Shown here piece by piece: positions 17,283 through 25,274 of a DNA stretch of 64,000 nucleotides. A program made the translations under genes and the position numbers. Origin of the DNA: Gudongella sp964575895 (GTDB taxonomy: Bacteria; Bacillota; Clostridia; Tissierellales; Tissierellaceae); contig CAZNTE010000004.1 of the NCBI GenBank assembly GCA_964575895.1, positions 48,761 to 112,760 on the forward strand, read 5' to 3'. The first letter of the stretch is position 1. The number at the start of each line of letters is the position of its first letter. The notes under the pieces are model-generated. The model did not search any database. It was not told the origin of the DNA and saw only the letters and a program-made list of their open reading frames with translations.

Positions 17283-17786
17283 TTATATCTCTCTTTGGTA
17301 CCTTAGCTCTATAGGATTGTTAGAGAAGTGACTTTCTTTACTAGTTCCATCAAATTTAAATCCACACTTTTCATAAAATTTTCTAGCTCTTGGATTTTCT
17401 TCATAAACCCAAAGCAAAACTCTTTTGCAACCTTCATCTTTAAGGATAATCATAACTTCATCCATAAGAGACTTACCCAGTCCCTTACCCCAGGCTTCCT
17501 CAATTGTATACATGGAATATATACTTCCACACCTATCTACACCTTCATCATTTTCTGGACTTGCAAAAACAAGTCCACAGGGTCTATCATTAATATATCC
17601 AATAAGCACTATCTCTTCTTGAGATATATACTTCTCAAACTGATTCTTTCTTATTTCCACGTTTAGGTATCTCTGAATTTCATCCATAGGTAATAAATTT
17701 GAATAAGCTGACCTCCAGCTTTCAACAATAATGTGGGCTAGAGAGGATGTATCTTCAATAATGGCTCTTCTAACTGAATACTCCAA
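17283..17786 (-). CDS. GNAT-family N-acetyltransferase
   Basis: Acetyl-CoA-dependent acetyltransferase of 167 residues. The acetyl-CoA loop is AWGKGLGKSLMDE near residues 98-110, and the C-terminal ENPRARKFYEKCGF segment is the classic motif B of RimI/PhnO-type enzymes. The start is TTG with GGAGGAG 4 bases upstream, one base after the stop of the zinc-ribbon gene, so the two are translationally linked. The substrate cannot be told from sequence. Confidence 0.88.
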   Translation of the reverse strand: MEYSVRRAIIEDTSSLAHIIVESWRSAYSNLLPMDEIQRYLNVEIRKNQFEKYISQEEIVLIGYINDRPCGLVFASPENDEGVDRCGSIYSMYTIEEAWGKGLGKSLMDEVMIILKDEGCKRVLLWVYEENPRARKFYEKCGFKFDGTSKESHFSNNPIELRYQREI

Positions 17787-17787
17787 T

Positions 17788-18066
17788 TTACTCCTCCACT
17801 ACTCTATATTTCAAAATAAAAGAATGGAAGAATAACACATACAAGATCGAAATTAATATATTCGTACCTAAAGAAAAATCGCTATATGATATTAAGTAAT
17901 ATATCAATCCAAAATATATGATTCCACTAACGAATCTAGAAAAACCTGTTGATTTATATTTGGTTTCACAATTGTTACATGTAAATTTGTAATTATTCTT
18001 AAAGGTTTGTCTGTAAAAATCCCGATATGATTCCTTGCTCTTACAAACAGAACATTCTTTAATCAT
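17788..18066 (-). CDS. Small CxxC-x20-CxxC zinc-ribbon membrane protein
   Basis: A 92-residue protein. An N-terminal zinc ribbon has CSVC at 5-8 and CNNC at 30-33, 21 residues between the pairs, matching the TIGR04104 (cxxc_20_cxxc) family. Two hydrophobic helices follow at about 46-62 and 67-83. Function unknown. It is translationally coupled to the GNAT gene downstream. Confidence 0.75.
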   Translation of the reverse strand: MIKECSVCKSKESYRDFYRQTFKNNYKFTCNNCETKYKSTGFSRFVSGIIYFGLIYYLISYSDFSLGTNILISILYVLFFHSFILKYRVVEE

Positions 18067-18140
18067 ACTATTTCCCTCCAGTTAAAAAGAATCTTTAATT
18101 TTTCTTCTTAATCAAATTCTCTAGTAATATCTACTTTGAC

Positions 18141-18629
18141 TTACTCTTTCTTTGCTCTTACAAACTCAATAGCTTCTTTTCCAGTTAGATGATCAATATC
18201 AATTGCTATGATATTAGATTGTTTACACCCATTAATCTCTTTATTCTTCATCTCCTCTGGCTGGTCCTTAGAATACTTTTCCACCAAGGCTTTAAATCCT
18301 TCGAACCATTCATCCCCTTCAACTATTCTAGCCTTCCCAAAGGCAATTACACTTCTAAAGTATGAAGTATATTCCTCACTTACTATCTTATCTTCATCTA
18401 TTATGGCAAAGGACACCTTTTCATTTTTAGATATTGCATCCATTTTATGACCCGACTTGGCAGAATGGAAGTATATTTTCTCATTATGGTAGACATAACT
18501 TACAGGTACTGCATAAGGATAGTCATAATCCCCCATGCAGGCTAGAACACCATTAGTACACCTATTGAGTACTTCTATTGTTAACTCCTTATTTAATAAC
18601 TGATTTTTCCTTCTCATATCTCTAAACAT
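18141..18629 (-). CDS. Pyridoxamine 5'-phosphate oxidase-like flavoprotein (NimA type)
   Basis: Split-barrel FMN-binding protein of the PNPOx-like family, close to the 5-nitroimidazole reductase NimA group. Family features are MRRKNQLL at the start, GVLACMGDYDYPYAVPVSY near 28-46 and KIYFHSAKSGHKMD near 51-64. The ATG at 18629 is chosen because GGAGG lies 6 bases upstream; a TTG at 18635 touches that ribosome site. Whether it confers nitroimidazole tolerance is not shown by sequence. Confidence 0.85.
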   Translation of the reverse strand: MFRDMRRKNQLLNKELTIEVLNRCTNGVLACMGDYDYPYAVPVSYVYHNEKIYFHSAKSGHKMDAISKNEKVSFAIIDEDKIVSEEYTSYFRSVIAFGKARIVEGDEWFEGFKALVEKYSKDQPEEMKNKEINGCKQSNIIAIDIDHLTGKEAIEFVRAKKE

Positions 18630-18656
18630 AGACAACCTCCATCACTAAGTTATATT

Positions 18657-19364
18657 CTACTGTATTTCAATTTCCCTATTTGTAATATCCAGGATAGAAA
18701 ATTCAACTTCTCCACCTAATTCTTTCTCAATGTCGCCACTTAGTTCTTTTAAAGCTTCTTCAAAGGCATCAAATCTAGTATCATCAACTAATTCAATACA
18801 TAGAAATGCATTTTTTGTGGACTCTGTTAACATCGTTCTAACTGATTCTCTCCAGTTCCAACATCTACAAATCGCACCTTCTTCATCTTTATATATAATC
18901 TCTCCTTCATATGGTGGTGAGCTTTCATCAGTTCCAAGGGTTATGAAACCTTCATCTCCGTTTGCCTTAGTCAATCTTATATCTCCAACAAATGTATCAA
19001 TGTCTTCCCCTCCACAGGGGAGTGCATATTTTAATGAAATACAGTTGTATAAGTCAACTAATGGATTAATTGTTCCAAGATAATTCCCATTGTTTGCCCT
19101 CTTTAGCAAGGCTTCAATGGAAGATCTTGCTCCTTTTTTTGTCTTGAACTTCTGAAAGGCTTCTCTCCAAACTTTTACTACAGAATTACTGCTGAAATCA
19201 TCATTTGGTAGATGACTTAAAGCAAGTTTTTGTGAAGCCTCCAGTTTAATTTTAAACTTTTCAGGATCCTTTATGGTATTATCAATTCCTTTTGCAATAA
19301 TAACTCCTAGTTTCGCCTCAGGAAATACTTCAAAAAAATCATTCTCTACTATGAACTTTTTCAT
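18657..19364 (-). CDS. B3/B4 (tRNA-editing-like) domain protein
   Basis: A 235-residue protein with the B3/B4 fold otherwise found in the beta chain of phenylalanyl-tRNA synthetase. Recognisable segments are VKVWREAFQKFKTKKGARSS (about 64-83), NPLVDLYNCISLKYALPCGG (100-119) and CRCWNWRES (about 166-174). Stand-alone members are thought to act on mischarged tRNA or as stress proteins; the role is not settled. It is preceded by a 157-base gap and is probably a single-gene unit. Confidence 0.8.
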   Translation of the reverse strand: MKKFIVENDFFEVFPEAKLGVIIAKGIDNTIKDPEKFKIKLEASQKLALSHLPNDDFSSNSVVKVWREAFQKFKTKKGARSSIEALLKRANNGNYLGTINPLVDLYNCISLKYALPCGGEDIDTFVGDIRLTKANGDEGFITLGTDESSPPYEGEIIYKDEEGAICRCWNWRESVRTMLTESTKNAFLCIELVDDTRFDAFEEALKELSGDIEKELGGEVEFSILDITNREIEIQ

Positions 19365-19478
19365 TTTGCCCTCCTATTTTAAATAATAAACCGATTCTAG
19401 CACACTTATGGATTTTCATCAATCTTTACTAACTAATCTTACACAAGTAATATTCAATTCTTACATATCATGAGAAAT

Positions 19479-19505
19479 GTCATGTAACTGGAAGTTCATC
19501 ATGAC
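19479..19505 (-). terminator. Weak hairpin after the DsrE-like gene
   Basis: GTCATG and CATGAC frame an imperfect stem (GAAC/GTT inside) 17 bases beyond the stop at 19522. It is only modestly T-rich downstream. Confidence 0.35.
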
Positions 19506-19521
19506 CTTTCTTTATAATCAT

Positions 19522-19872
19522 TTAAGGCTTAATATATGCATATCCATCACTTTGTCTTTCTACAAGTTCTAATACACCAGCTGGAACTATTTTAACAAAG
19601 CCCAAAATTATACTTTGATCTAAATCATTAGCCACCAAGGCATTATTACAAGCTATGAATTCTACTCCTTTTTCCTCTAAGACTTTCATGGTTCTTATAA
19701 TATCATCCTCAGCTTGTTTCTTATCATAATACCTAACAGCCTCAGCATTGGCTAATACACTTACAGTTAACTTACTATCTTTTGCAGCATCTATTAAGTT
19801 GGATACATTAGCTAATACAAGTTTCCACTTTTTAAGTTCATCAACATGTAATATTACCTTGTATTCTTTCAT
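19522..19872 (-). CDS. DsrE/DsrF-like small protein
   Basis: A 116-residue protein with the DsrE fold. It starts with a beta strand (YKVILHVDE), has a central SVLANAEAVRYY segment and a single cysteine in GVEFIACNNAL at about residue 76, where sulfur-relay DsrE proteins carry their active Cys. It stands alone, without tusBCD or dsr partners, so a sulfur-transfer role is possible but unproven. Confidence 0.75.
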   Translation of the reverse strand: MKEYKVILHVDELKKWKLVLANVSNLIDAAKDSKLTVSVLANAEAVRYYDKKQAEDDIIRTMKVLEEKGVEFIACNNALVANDLDQSIILGFVKIVPAGVLELVERQSDGYAYIKP

Positions 19873-19948
19873 GTGAACATCCCTCCTAAAATAACTATAA
19901 TATTATAATACCATCTTACTAATTATAACATAAGAAATTATATAAAAA

Positions 19949-19976
19949 AAAGCACATGAGTGGTCTCACATGCTTT
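19949..19976 (-). terminator. Terminator of the parvulin gene
   Basis: Imperfect 12-bp stem (AAAGCATGTGAG against CTCATGTGCTTT on the minus strand) followed by an eight-T tract, 12 bases past the stop at 19989. Confidence 0.8.
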
Positions 19977-19988
19977 ATCAGCCTATAT

Positions 19989-20735
19989 CTAAAATATTTC
20001 TACTGGATATTTTCCTTTAAGTGCATTTATCTTTTCCATATAAACACTCTCTTGTTTTTTAGTCAATAATTGGTTTTGAACTTCATTCTTAACATCATCA
20101 AAAGATGCCTCTGAAGGATCGTTTTTCTCATTTAATTTGATAATATGATAACCAAATTGAGTTTTAACTGGCTCAGACATTGATCCTACTTCCATATTAA
20201 AAGCAGCTTCTTCAAACTCTGGAACCATTTGTCCTTTTGAAAATTGACCCAAGTCTCCACCAGCTTCTTTAGATGGGCATGATGAATACTCCATTGCTGC
20301 GTCCTCAAAAGTCTTCCCATTCTTTATTTCTTCAATTACTGATGTAGCTTTCTCTTCTGAATCCACAAGTATATGACTGGCCTTAACCATTTCTGGCTGA
20401 CTAAACATATTTTTGTTATCTTCAAAGAATTTCTTCATTTCTTCTTCTTCTACACTTATATCTGAAATAAGTTTATTAAAAGCATATCCTTTTATAAGAT
20501 TTACTTTTGTAGCTTCGAAAACCTCTGCAAATTCTTTTTCTTCCTCTAATTTGTTCTCAACTGCATCTAAATAAAGTAATTCCTGATGTACCATTTCATC
20601 AATAACTCTTTTTATTCCTTCAGGTGATTGAAATTGCATAGCCATTTGTGGTCCCATATCATTTAGAAATTTGAGAACATCCTCTCTAGAAATCTCCTTG
20701 CCATTAACAACTGCAACTAATTTTTGATCGCTCAT
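19989..20735 (-). CDS. Parvulin-type peptidyl-prolyl isomerase without signal peptide
   Basis: A SurA/PrsA-like chaperone-isomerase of 248 residues. The N-terminal helical domain (about 1-110) starts VVNGKEISREDVLKFL, and a rotamase domain covers about 113-210 (VKASHILVDSEEKA, GGDLGQFSKGQMVPEFEEAAF, TQFGYHIIKL). No signal sequence or lipobox is present, unlike PrsA of other Firmicutes, so it is predicted to be cytosolic. It is a single-gene unit with its own terminator. Confidence 0.9.
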   Translation of the reverse strand: MSDQKLVAVVNGKEISREDVLKFLNDMGPQMAMQFQSPEGIKRVIDEMVHQELLYLDAVENKLEEEKEFAEVFEATKVNLIKGYAFNKLISDISVEEEEMKKFFEDNKNMFSQPEMVKASHILVDSEEKATSVIEEIKNGKTFEDAAMEYSSCPSKEAGGDLGQFSKGQMVPEFEEAAFNMEVGSMSEPVKTQFGYHIIKLNEKNDPSEASFDDVKNEVQNQLLTKKQESVYMEKINALKGKYPVEIF

Positions 20736-20812
20736 TTATTAACCCCATTTCATTTTAATATCTTCTATACCCTAACATAGGATAAATTTTATGTCAAACC
20801 TACCAACAAAAG

Positions 20813-20840
20813 AAAACCTCTTAGGTTACTAAGAGGTTTT
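20813..20840 (-). terminator. Terminator of the cold-shock gene
   Basis: A perfect 11-bp stem (AAAACCTCTTA and complement, 6-base loop) followed on the minus strand by TTTTCTTTTG. Confidence 0.85.
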
Positions 20841-20851
20841 AGAAGCTTTAA

Positions 20852-21049
20852 TTAAATTACTGTAATTTCTTCAGCTTGAAGTCCTTTTTGTCCTTCAACT
20901 ACGTTGAACTCTACTTGTTGTCCTTCTTCAAGAGTCTTAAAGCCATCTTTACGGATTTGTGAATAGTGAGCGAAAACATCGTTTCCTTCTTCAGTAGTAA
21001 TAAATCCAAATCCTTTTTCTGCGTTAAACCATTTTACTGTACCTTTCAT
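20852..21049 (-). CDS. cspA: Cold-shock protein, CspA family
   Basis: A 65-residue single-OB-fold nucleic-acid-binding protein. RNP1 (KGFGFITTEEG, 13-23) and RNP2 (DVFAHYSQI, 24-32) are both intact. The ribosome site GGAGG is 7 bases upstream of ATG. The predicted transcript starts near 21171, giving a leader of about 120 bases, long as in other cold-shock genes where the leader controls translation by temperature. Confidence 0.96.
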   Translation of the reverse strand: MKGTVKWFNAEKGFGFITTEEGNDVFAHYSQIRKDGFKTLEEGQQVEFNVVEGQKGLQAEEITVI

Positions 21050-21177
21050 TGCAAAACCTCCAAAATTTATTTCTTTAATTCATGTAACCATACAACAATA
21101 AATTTCTAGTTAAGCACTGAATTGGCAAACTAAAATATTGTTACTCTTTATTACTTACTGAATTAAAGCTCGTTTTT

Positions 21178-21206
21178 ATAATACCATTAATACCATTAAA
21201 TTTCAA
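21178..21206 (-). promoter_or_regulatory. Promoter of the cold-shock gene
   Basis: Minus strand: -35 TTGAAA (21201-21206), 17-base spacer, -10 TATTAT (21178-21183). Confidence 0.7.
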
Positions 21207-21243
21207 GGGTATTTTAAATAATTATTCAAAATATTTGCCAAAT

Positions 21244-21717
21244 TTACTCATTTGTAAACATTTTCACCCTATTGGAAAGCTCTTTTTCGAAGTCAAATAT
21301 ATGTCTTTGATATTCCAGCTCCATTAAAGGTGAACTTAAAATGAAATCTGCACTGGCTCTATTATTAGCAACAGGGATATCATATAAAACTGCAATCCTA
21401 AGGAGGGCTTTCACATCCGGATCATGGGGTTGAGCTTCCAATGGATCCCAGAAAAATATCATGAAATCTATTGCACCTTCTGCTATTCTAGCTCCTATCT
21501 GCTGATCTCCACCCATTGGCCCAGATTTATATCCCCTAACCTGTAATCCTGTTTTCTCTGTTAAAACTCTTGCAGTAGTTCCAGTACCAACTAAATTATG
21601 TTTACTCAATTTATCCTTGTTATCCAATGCCCATCTTATAATATTATCCTTCATTGAATCATGAGCTATTAGTGCTATGTTTTTACTCTTATTGAGTATT
21701 AAATCCTTTCTATCCAT
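21244..21717 (-). CDS. mgsA: Methylglyoxal synthase
   Basis: Converts dihydroxyacetone phosphate to methylglyoxal and phosphate, a bypass of lower glycolysis under phosphate stress. The conserved segments are IALIAHDSMK (14-23), VGTGTTA (43-49, phosphate binding), SGPMGGDQQIGARI (65-78, with the catalytic Asp) and FFWDPLEAQPHDPDVKAL (88-105). Length 157 is typical. It is divergent from the gene at 21842. Confidence 0.95.
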   Translation of the reverse strand: MDRKDLILNKSKNIALIAHDSMKDNIIRWALDNKDKLSKHNLVGTGTTARVLTEKTGLQVRGYKSGPMGGDQQIGARIAEGAIDFMIFFWDPLEAQPHDPDVKALLRIAVLYDIPVANNRASADFILSSPLMELEYQRHIFDFEKELSNRVKMFTNE

Positions 21718-21775
21718 AGAAATCCCCCCCTCTTTACTATTATAACATAGGTACTTAATCCTTATTATTTATTAA

Positions 21776-21804
21776 TTGACCTTTTACAAAATTTAATTTA
21801 TGAT
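21776..21804 (+). promoter_or_regulatory. Promoter of the gene at 21842
   Basis: -35 TTGACC (21776-21781), 17-base spacer, -10 TATGAT (21799-21804). The -10 overlaps an upstream in-frame ATG at 21800, so translation cannot begin there. Confidence 0.65.
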
Positions 21805-21841
21805 ACAATATAATTATAATAATTTAATAGGAGTGATAATT

Positions 21842-22333
21842 GTGAACCCAATGATTAGTAAATTTGTTTCTCAGGGTTTTATGACTGAAGAACAAGGACA
21901 ATACATTGAAGATGCAATAATGAGAAAAGAATCCATTGTAGTTTCAGGTCATAGATCTGCAGGAATTAGACCTTTAATGGCATCCTTAATGGCAGTTGCA
22001 AAATCAAATTTCAAAAATGTACAGGTTAAGAGTTTCGAAGATCTTGAAAAAGAGACAGAATTCTTTTTAATCCCTGGATTAGACAACCTTGACTTTGAAA
22101 AGCTTATAGGTGATGCTATTGCTCTTGAAAATACTGCTTTTGTATCATTAAAAGAACCTGAGCATCCAGTATCATTAATGAAAGTTATGAAGGCTAACTT
22201 CAAAGCAGGTAAAGGAATTGGCAAAAAAATCCACACATTAGAGTGTATAAAAGTTGATGATGTTCCAGTTCTAGATAAAATAACTGAGATGGAATTAGGC
22301 GAAAATGGTAAAATTTTAAAGAAGGATTTCTAA
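21842..22333 (+). CDS. Conserved-type protein with degenerate P-loop-like segment, unknown function
   Basis: About 163 residues. The start is GTG at 21842, with AGGAG 8 bases upstream; the longer frame from 21800 would begin inside the promoter. VVSGHRSAGIRPLMASLMA near residues 33-51 sits where secretion ATPases of the VirB11/PilT type have their Walker A loop, but the GKT is missing. KKIHTLECIKVDDV near the end has the look of such an ATPase strand. I do not recognise the family with confidence. It overlaps the thioesterase gene tail-to-tail by 4 bases. Confidence 0.7.
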   Translation: MNPMISKFVSQGFMTEEQGQYIEDAIMRKESIVVSGHRSAGIRPLMASLMAVAKSNFKNVQVKSFEDLEKETEFFLIPGLDNLDFEKLIGDAIALENTAFVSLKEPEHPVSLMKVMKANFKAGKGIGKKIHTLECIKVDDVPVLDKITEMELGENGKILKKDF

Positions 22334-23061
22334 TCCTTCTTTTTCCATTTTGTCCTAGCTATTGCATTTACATCCCCATATGTAGTTATCTTATGAATAA
22401 ATTCACCCTTAACTTCCTTTTTTCCTATATTAATTTCTGATCCTTCCAGAATCTCCTTTTTGTATATAATTGAAAACTCCTCTATTGTTTCATTTTCATA
22501 GGTTTGAATTTTCATATCCTCAATTATCCAGTCTACATACTTGATATTATTAACATGGTTATTATTATCAATGTCACTTCTTCTAACGGTAAAATTAGAT
22601 GACTCTTCAATGTCATCAACTATAATGTTAAAATCCGTGAACTCACTAAAGTTAAATTCCTCTATCCTCTTATACTTTTCAATAAAGTCTACTGGAATCC
22701 TAATTGGTCTCTTTCTATTCATATCAATTAGTATCCACTGGGTTGTTGCCAAAGCAAAGATATTTCCTTCCTTATCCTCCATAGTGAATTCCCTTGTGGC
22801 ATAGAACTTATTAAAACCACTGGTCCAAGTAGTTATAAATATACTGTCTTTTGCTCTAGGATACTTATTTACCTTAACTTCCCATCTATTGAGCATCCAC
22901 CCTATATTTCTTTTAACCAACTCCTCTATACCTGCTCCAATTGAATCACTATGCCAAGAAGATGTTTCAGCCATATATGCTAAGATATTTGGGAATCTCA
23001 AATATCCATTCTTATCAGTATTAAAATAAGGAACTAGGTATTCCTTCTTAAATTTAGACAT
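22330..23061 (-). CDS. Acyl-ACP thioesterase
   Basis: Hydrolyses acyl-acyl carrier protein to free fatty acid (FatA/FatB-like bacterial family). Two hot-dog domains are visible. The first has YLRFPNILAYMAETSSWHS (20-38) and WMLNRWEVKVNKYP (55-68). The second has RRSDIDNNNHVNNIKYVDW (about 164-182), whose Asn and His are the expected catalytic residues. Length 243 is typical. The promoter shares its -35 box with the divergent DUF4332 gene. Confidence 0.9.
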   Translation of the reverse strand: MSKFKKEYLVPYFNTDKNGYLRFPNILAYMAETSSWHSDSIGAGIEELVKRNIGWMLNRWEVKVNKYPRAKDSIFITTWTSGFNKFYATREFTMEDKEGNIFALATTQWILIDMNRKRPIRIPVDFIEKYKRIEEFNFSEFTDFNIIVDDIEESSNFTVRRSDIDNNNHVNNIKYVDWIIEDMKIQTYENETIEEFSIIYKKEILEGSEINIGKKEVKGEFIHKITTYGDVNAIARTKWKKKD

Positions 23062-23083
23062 TTTTTCACCTCCTCTGAAAAAT

Positions 23084-23113
23084 ATTATACTATAATTTTA
23101 TCAAATCTTACAA
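23084..23113 (-). promoter_or_regulatory. Promoter of the acyl-ACP thioesterase gene
   Basis: Minus strand: -35 TTGTAA (23108-23113), 18-base spacer, -10 TATAAT (23084-23089). The -35 hexamer is the same six base pairs used, read the other way, by the plus-strand promoter. Confidence 0.55.
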
Positions 23114-23136
23114 AAAATCCGCATAAATGTTATAAT
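23108..23136 (+). promoter_or_regulatory. Promoter of the DUF4332 gene
   Basis: -35 TTACAA (23108-23113), 17-base spacer, -10 TATAAT (23131-23136). Transcription would start near 23143, downstream of most of the long-frame upstream sequence. Confidence 0.65.
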
Positions 23137-23186
23137 CTACAAATTTGTGGTATATATACTGTAATAAATTTAAAAGGAGGGTTTTT

Positions 23187-23591
23187 ATGGCTAAAATTCA
23201 AACTATTGAAGGAATTGGACCGGCATACGAGGCTAAGCTTAAGGAATTTGGAATTGAGAAAGTTGAACAGCTATTAGAAGCGGCAGCAGAGAAAAAAGGT
23301 AGAACTAAATTAGCCAATGACACGGGTATAAGTGAAAAACTAATCCTAACTTGGGTAAACCATGCTGACTTATACAGAGTAAAAGGTATTGGACCACAAT
23401 ATGCAGAGTTACTAGAAGCTGCAGGAGTTGATTCTGTTCCAGAATTAGCAAACAGAAATGGTGCTAATCTACTCGCAAAAATGAAGGAAGTTAACGAAGA
23501 AAAGAATTTAGTTAGAGGACTACCTGCTCAGAAGCAAGTAGAAAACTGGATTTTAAGAGCTAAGGACTTGCCAAAGGTAGTAAAACACTAG
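23187..23591 (+). CDS. DUF4332 helix-hairpin-helix protein
   Basis: A 134-residue protein built from two helix-hairpin-helix modules: IEGIGPAYEAKLKEFGI at about 5-21 and VKGIGPQYAELLEAAGV at about 65-81. The two are near-repeats, so a duplication origin is likely. HhH pairs usually bind DNA backbone non-specifically. The ATG at 23187 has AAAGGAGGG 5 bases upstream; the frame extends back to 23145, but that point coincides with the transcription start. A strong terminator follows. Confidence 0.85.
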   Translation: MAKIQTIEGIGPAYEAKLKEFGIEKVEQLLEAAAEKKGRTKLANDTGISEKLILTWVNHADLYRVKGIGPQYAELLEAAGVDSVPELANRNGANLLAKMKEVNEEKNLVRGLPAQKQVENWILRAKDLPKVVKH

Positions 23592-23630
23592 GATCGCTAC
23601 ATAAGCATCCTGCTAAAATTGTTTTTTTTG

Positions 23631-23660
23631 GGATAATCACAAGGTTGATTATCCTTTTCT
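23631..23660 (+). terminator. Terminator of the DUF4332 gene
   Basis: GGATAATCA pairs perfectly with TGATTATCC (6-base loop) and is followed by TTTTCT. Confidence 0.85.
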
Positions 23661-23739
23661 CTTGAGTAGAATCATATTAATATAAATATTTGTATTATTT
23701 ATTCCAATATACTAAAATATAGAAAAGAGGAGGGATACT

Positions 23740-25248
23740 ATGTCTGAAGGTTACAGATTTAAGATGGGGATGGGAGATATACCTGTTGAGCTCTTAGCAA
23801 AGATGAGCAATAGACATGGATTAATAGCTGGAGCAACTGGAACAGGTAAAACTATTACCTTGAAAGTAATGGCTGAACATTTTAGCGATATTGGGGTTCC
23901 TGTATTTTTAGCAGATGTGAAGGGTGATCTTGCATCTTTAGCTGAAATGGGTTCTATGAATGATAAGGTAAAGGAAAGAATTGATTATATCGGTTTAACT
24001 GATTTCGAATTTAAAACATATCCTATTAGACTATGGGATGTATTTGGTAAACTTGGCCATCCGGTTAGAACTGACATTTCAGAAATGGGTCCAATATTAC
24101 TATCAAGACTTTTAGATCTAAATGATACCCAAACAGGTATATTAAATATAGTATTTAAAATAGCAGATGAGAGAGGCTGGCTATTAATTGATACAAAAGA
24201 CCTTAGGGCTATGCTTCAGTATGTTGGTGATAATGCCAAGGAGTTCACCCTCCAGTATGGAAATATCACTCCACAATCCATAGGAGCTATTCAAAGATCA
24301 CTTCTAACCCTTGAAAGTGCAGGTGGGGATGTATTCTTTGGCGAACCATCTTTGGATATAAAGGATCTGATGTCAACAGATGTAAATGGAAAAGGCATCG
24401 TCAATGTTCTTGCAGCTGAGGACTTATTCAACTCTCCAAGAATATACTCAACCTTCCTATTATGGTTATTATCAGAACTATTTGAAGAGCTTCCAGAAGT
24501 AGGAGATTTGGCCAAACCAAAAATGGTATTCTTTTTTGATGAAGCCCATCTACTATTTAAAGATACACCAAGGGTTCTACTTGAAAGAATTGAACTAGTC
24601 GTTAGACTGATTCGTTCAAAAGGAGTTGGGGTATTCTTTGTAACTCAGAATCCTATTGATATCCCTGATACGGTTTTAGGGCAACTTGGAAACAGGGTTC
24701 AACATGCTCTTAGAGCCTACACTCCAAGGGATCAAAAGGCAGTGAACTCAGCAGCAGAAACATTTAGACAAAACCCCAAATTTGATATAAAGAAAGTAAT
24801 TACTGAGTTAAAAACCGGTGAAGCTCTTGTATCTTTCCTTGATTCTGAAGGAAAACCTTCCATAGTTGAAAGAGCTCTCATAGCACCACCAAAGAGTATA
24901 ATTGGAACAATATTACCTGAAAAGAGACAGGCTATAATTAATAATTCTCCTATGTATTATAAGTATCAAGAAGCTTTGGATAGAGAATCTGCCTATGAAA
25001 TAATTCAAGGTAAATATCAACTTAAGGAAGATGAACAAAGACAAGAAGAGGAAGCTAAGCTAAGGGAAAAAGAACTAAAAGAACTTGAAAAACAAAGGAT
25101 TGCTGAAGAAAAAGCCAAAGAAAAGGCTAAGAAAAATAACCCCTTCAATCCAGAAAGAGTTACTAAATCCTTTATGAGTACAGTTACAAGTACCATTGGT
25201 AGAGAGATTGCCAGGGGATTACTTGGTTCTATTAAGAAAAGATTTTAA
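23740..25248 (+). CDS. HerA-like ATPase, DUF853 / YjgR family
   Basis: P-loop ATPase of the HerA/FtsK superfamily, 502 residues. Walker A GATGTGKT is at 31-38. VFFFDEAH near 262-269 is Walker B with Asp267-Glu268. VTQNP and the C-terminal RALIAPP segment are family features. A charged Lys/Glu-rich coiled coil covers about 425-470. YjgR-type proteins are proposed DNA-translocating or repair ATPases but their role is unproven. A nuclease partner such as NurA is not adjacent. Single-gene unit. Confidence 0.88.
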   Translation: MSEGYRFKMGMGDIPVELLAKMSNRHGLIAGATGTGKTITLKVMAEHFSDIGVPVFLADVKGDLASLAEMGSMNDKVKERIDYIGLTDFEFKTYPIRLWDVFGKLGHPVRTDISEMGPILLSRLLDLNDTQTGILNIVFKIADERGWLLIDTKDLRAMLQYVGDNAKEFTLQYGNITPQSIGAIQRSLLTLESAGGDVFFGEPSLDIKDLMSTDVNGKGIVNVLAAEDLFNSPRIYSTFLLWLLSELFEELPEVGDLAKPKMVFFFDEAHLLFKDTPRVLLERIELVVRLIRSKGVGVFFVTQNPIDIPDTVLGQLGNRVQHALRAYTPRDQKAVNSAAETFRQNPKFDIKKVITELKTGEALVSFLDSEGKPSIVERALIAPPKSIIGTILPEKRQAIINNSPMYYKYQEALDRESAYEIIQGKYQLKEDEQRQEEEAKLREKELKELEKQRIAEEKAKEKAKKNNPFNPERVTKSFMSTVTSTIGREIARGLLGSIKKRF

Positions 25249-25250
25249 GA

Positions 25251-25274
25251 AAAGTGGAGCATATGCTCCACTTT
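25251..25274. terminator. Palindromic terminator between convergent genes
   Basis: Perfect palindrome AAAGTGGAGCAT with its complement. On the minus strand it is followed by TCTTAAAATC; it also includes the last bases of the DMT gene. Confidence 0.6.

Noticed and set aside
21800..21841. Start at ATG 21800 for the 163-residue protein
   Set aside because: The ATG lies inside the -10 box of the gene's own promoter.
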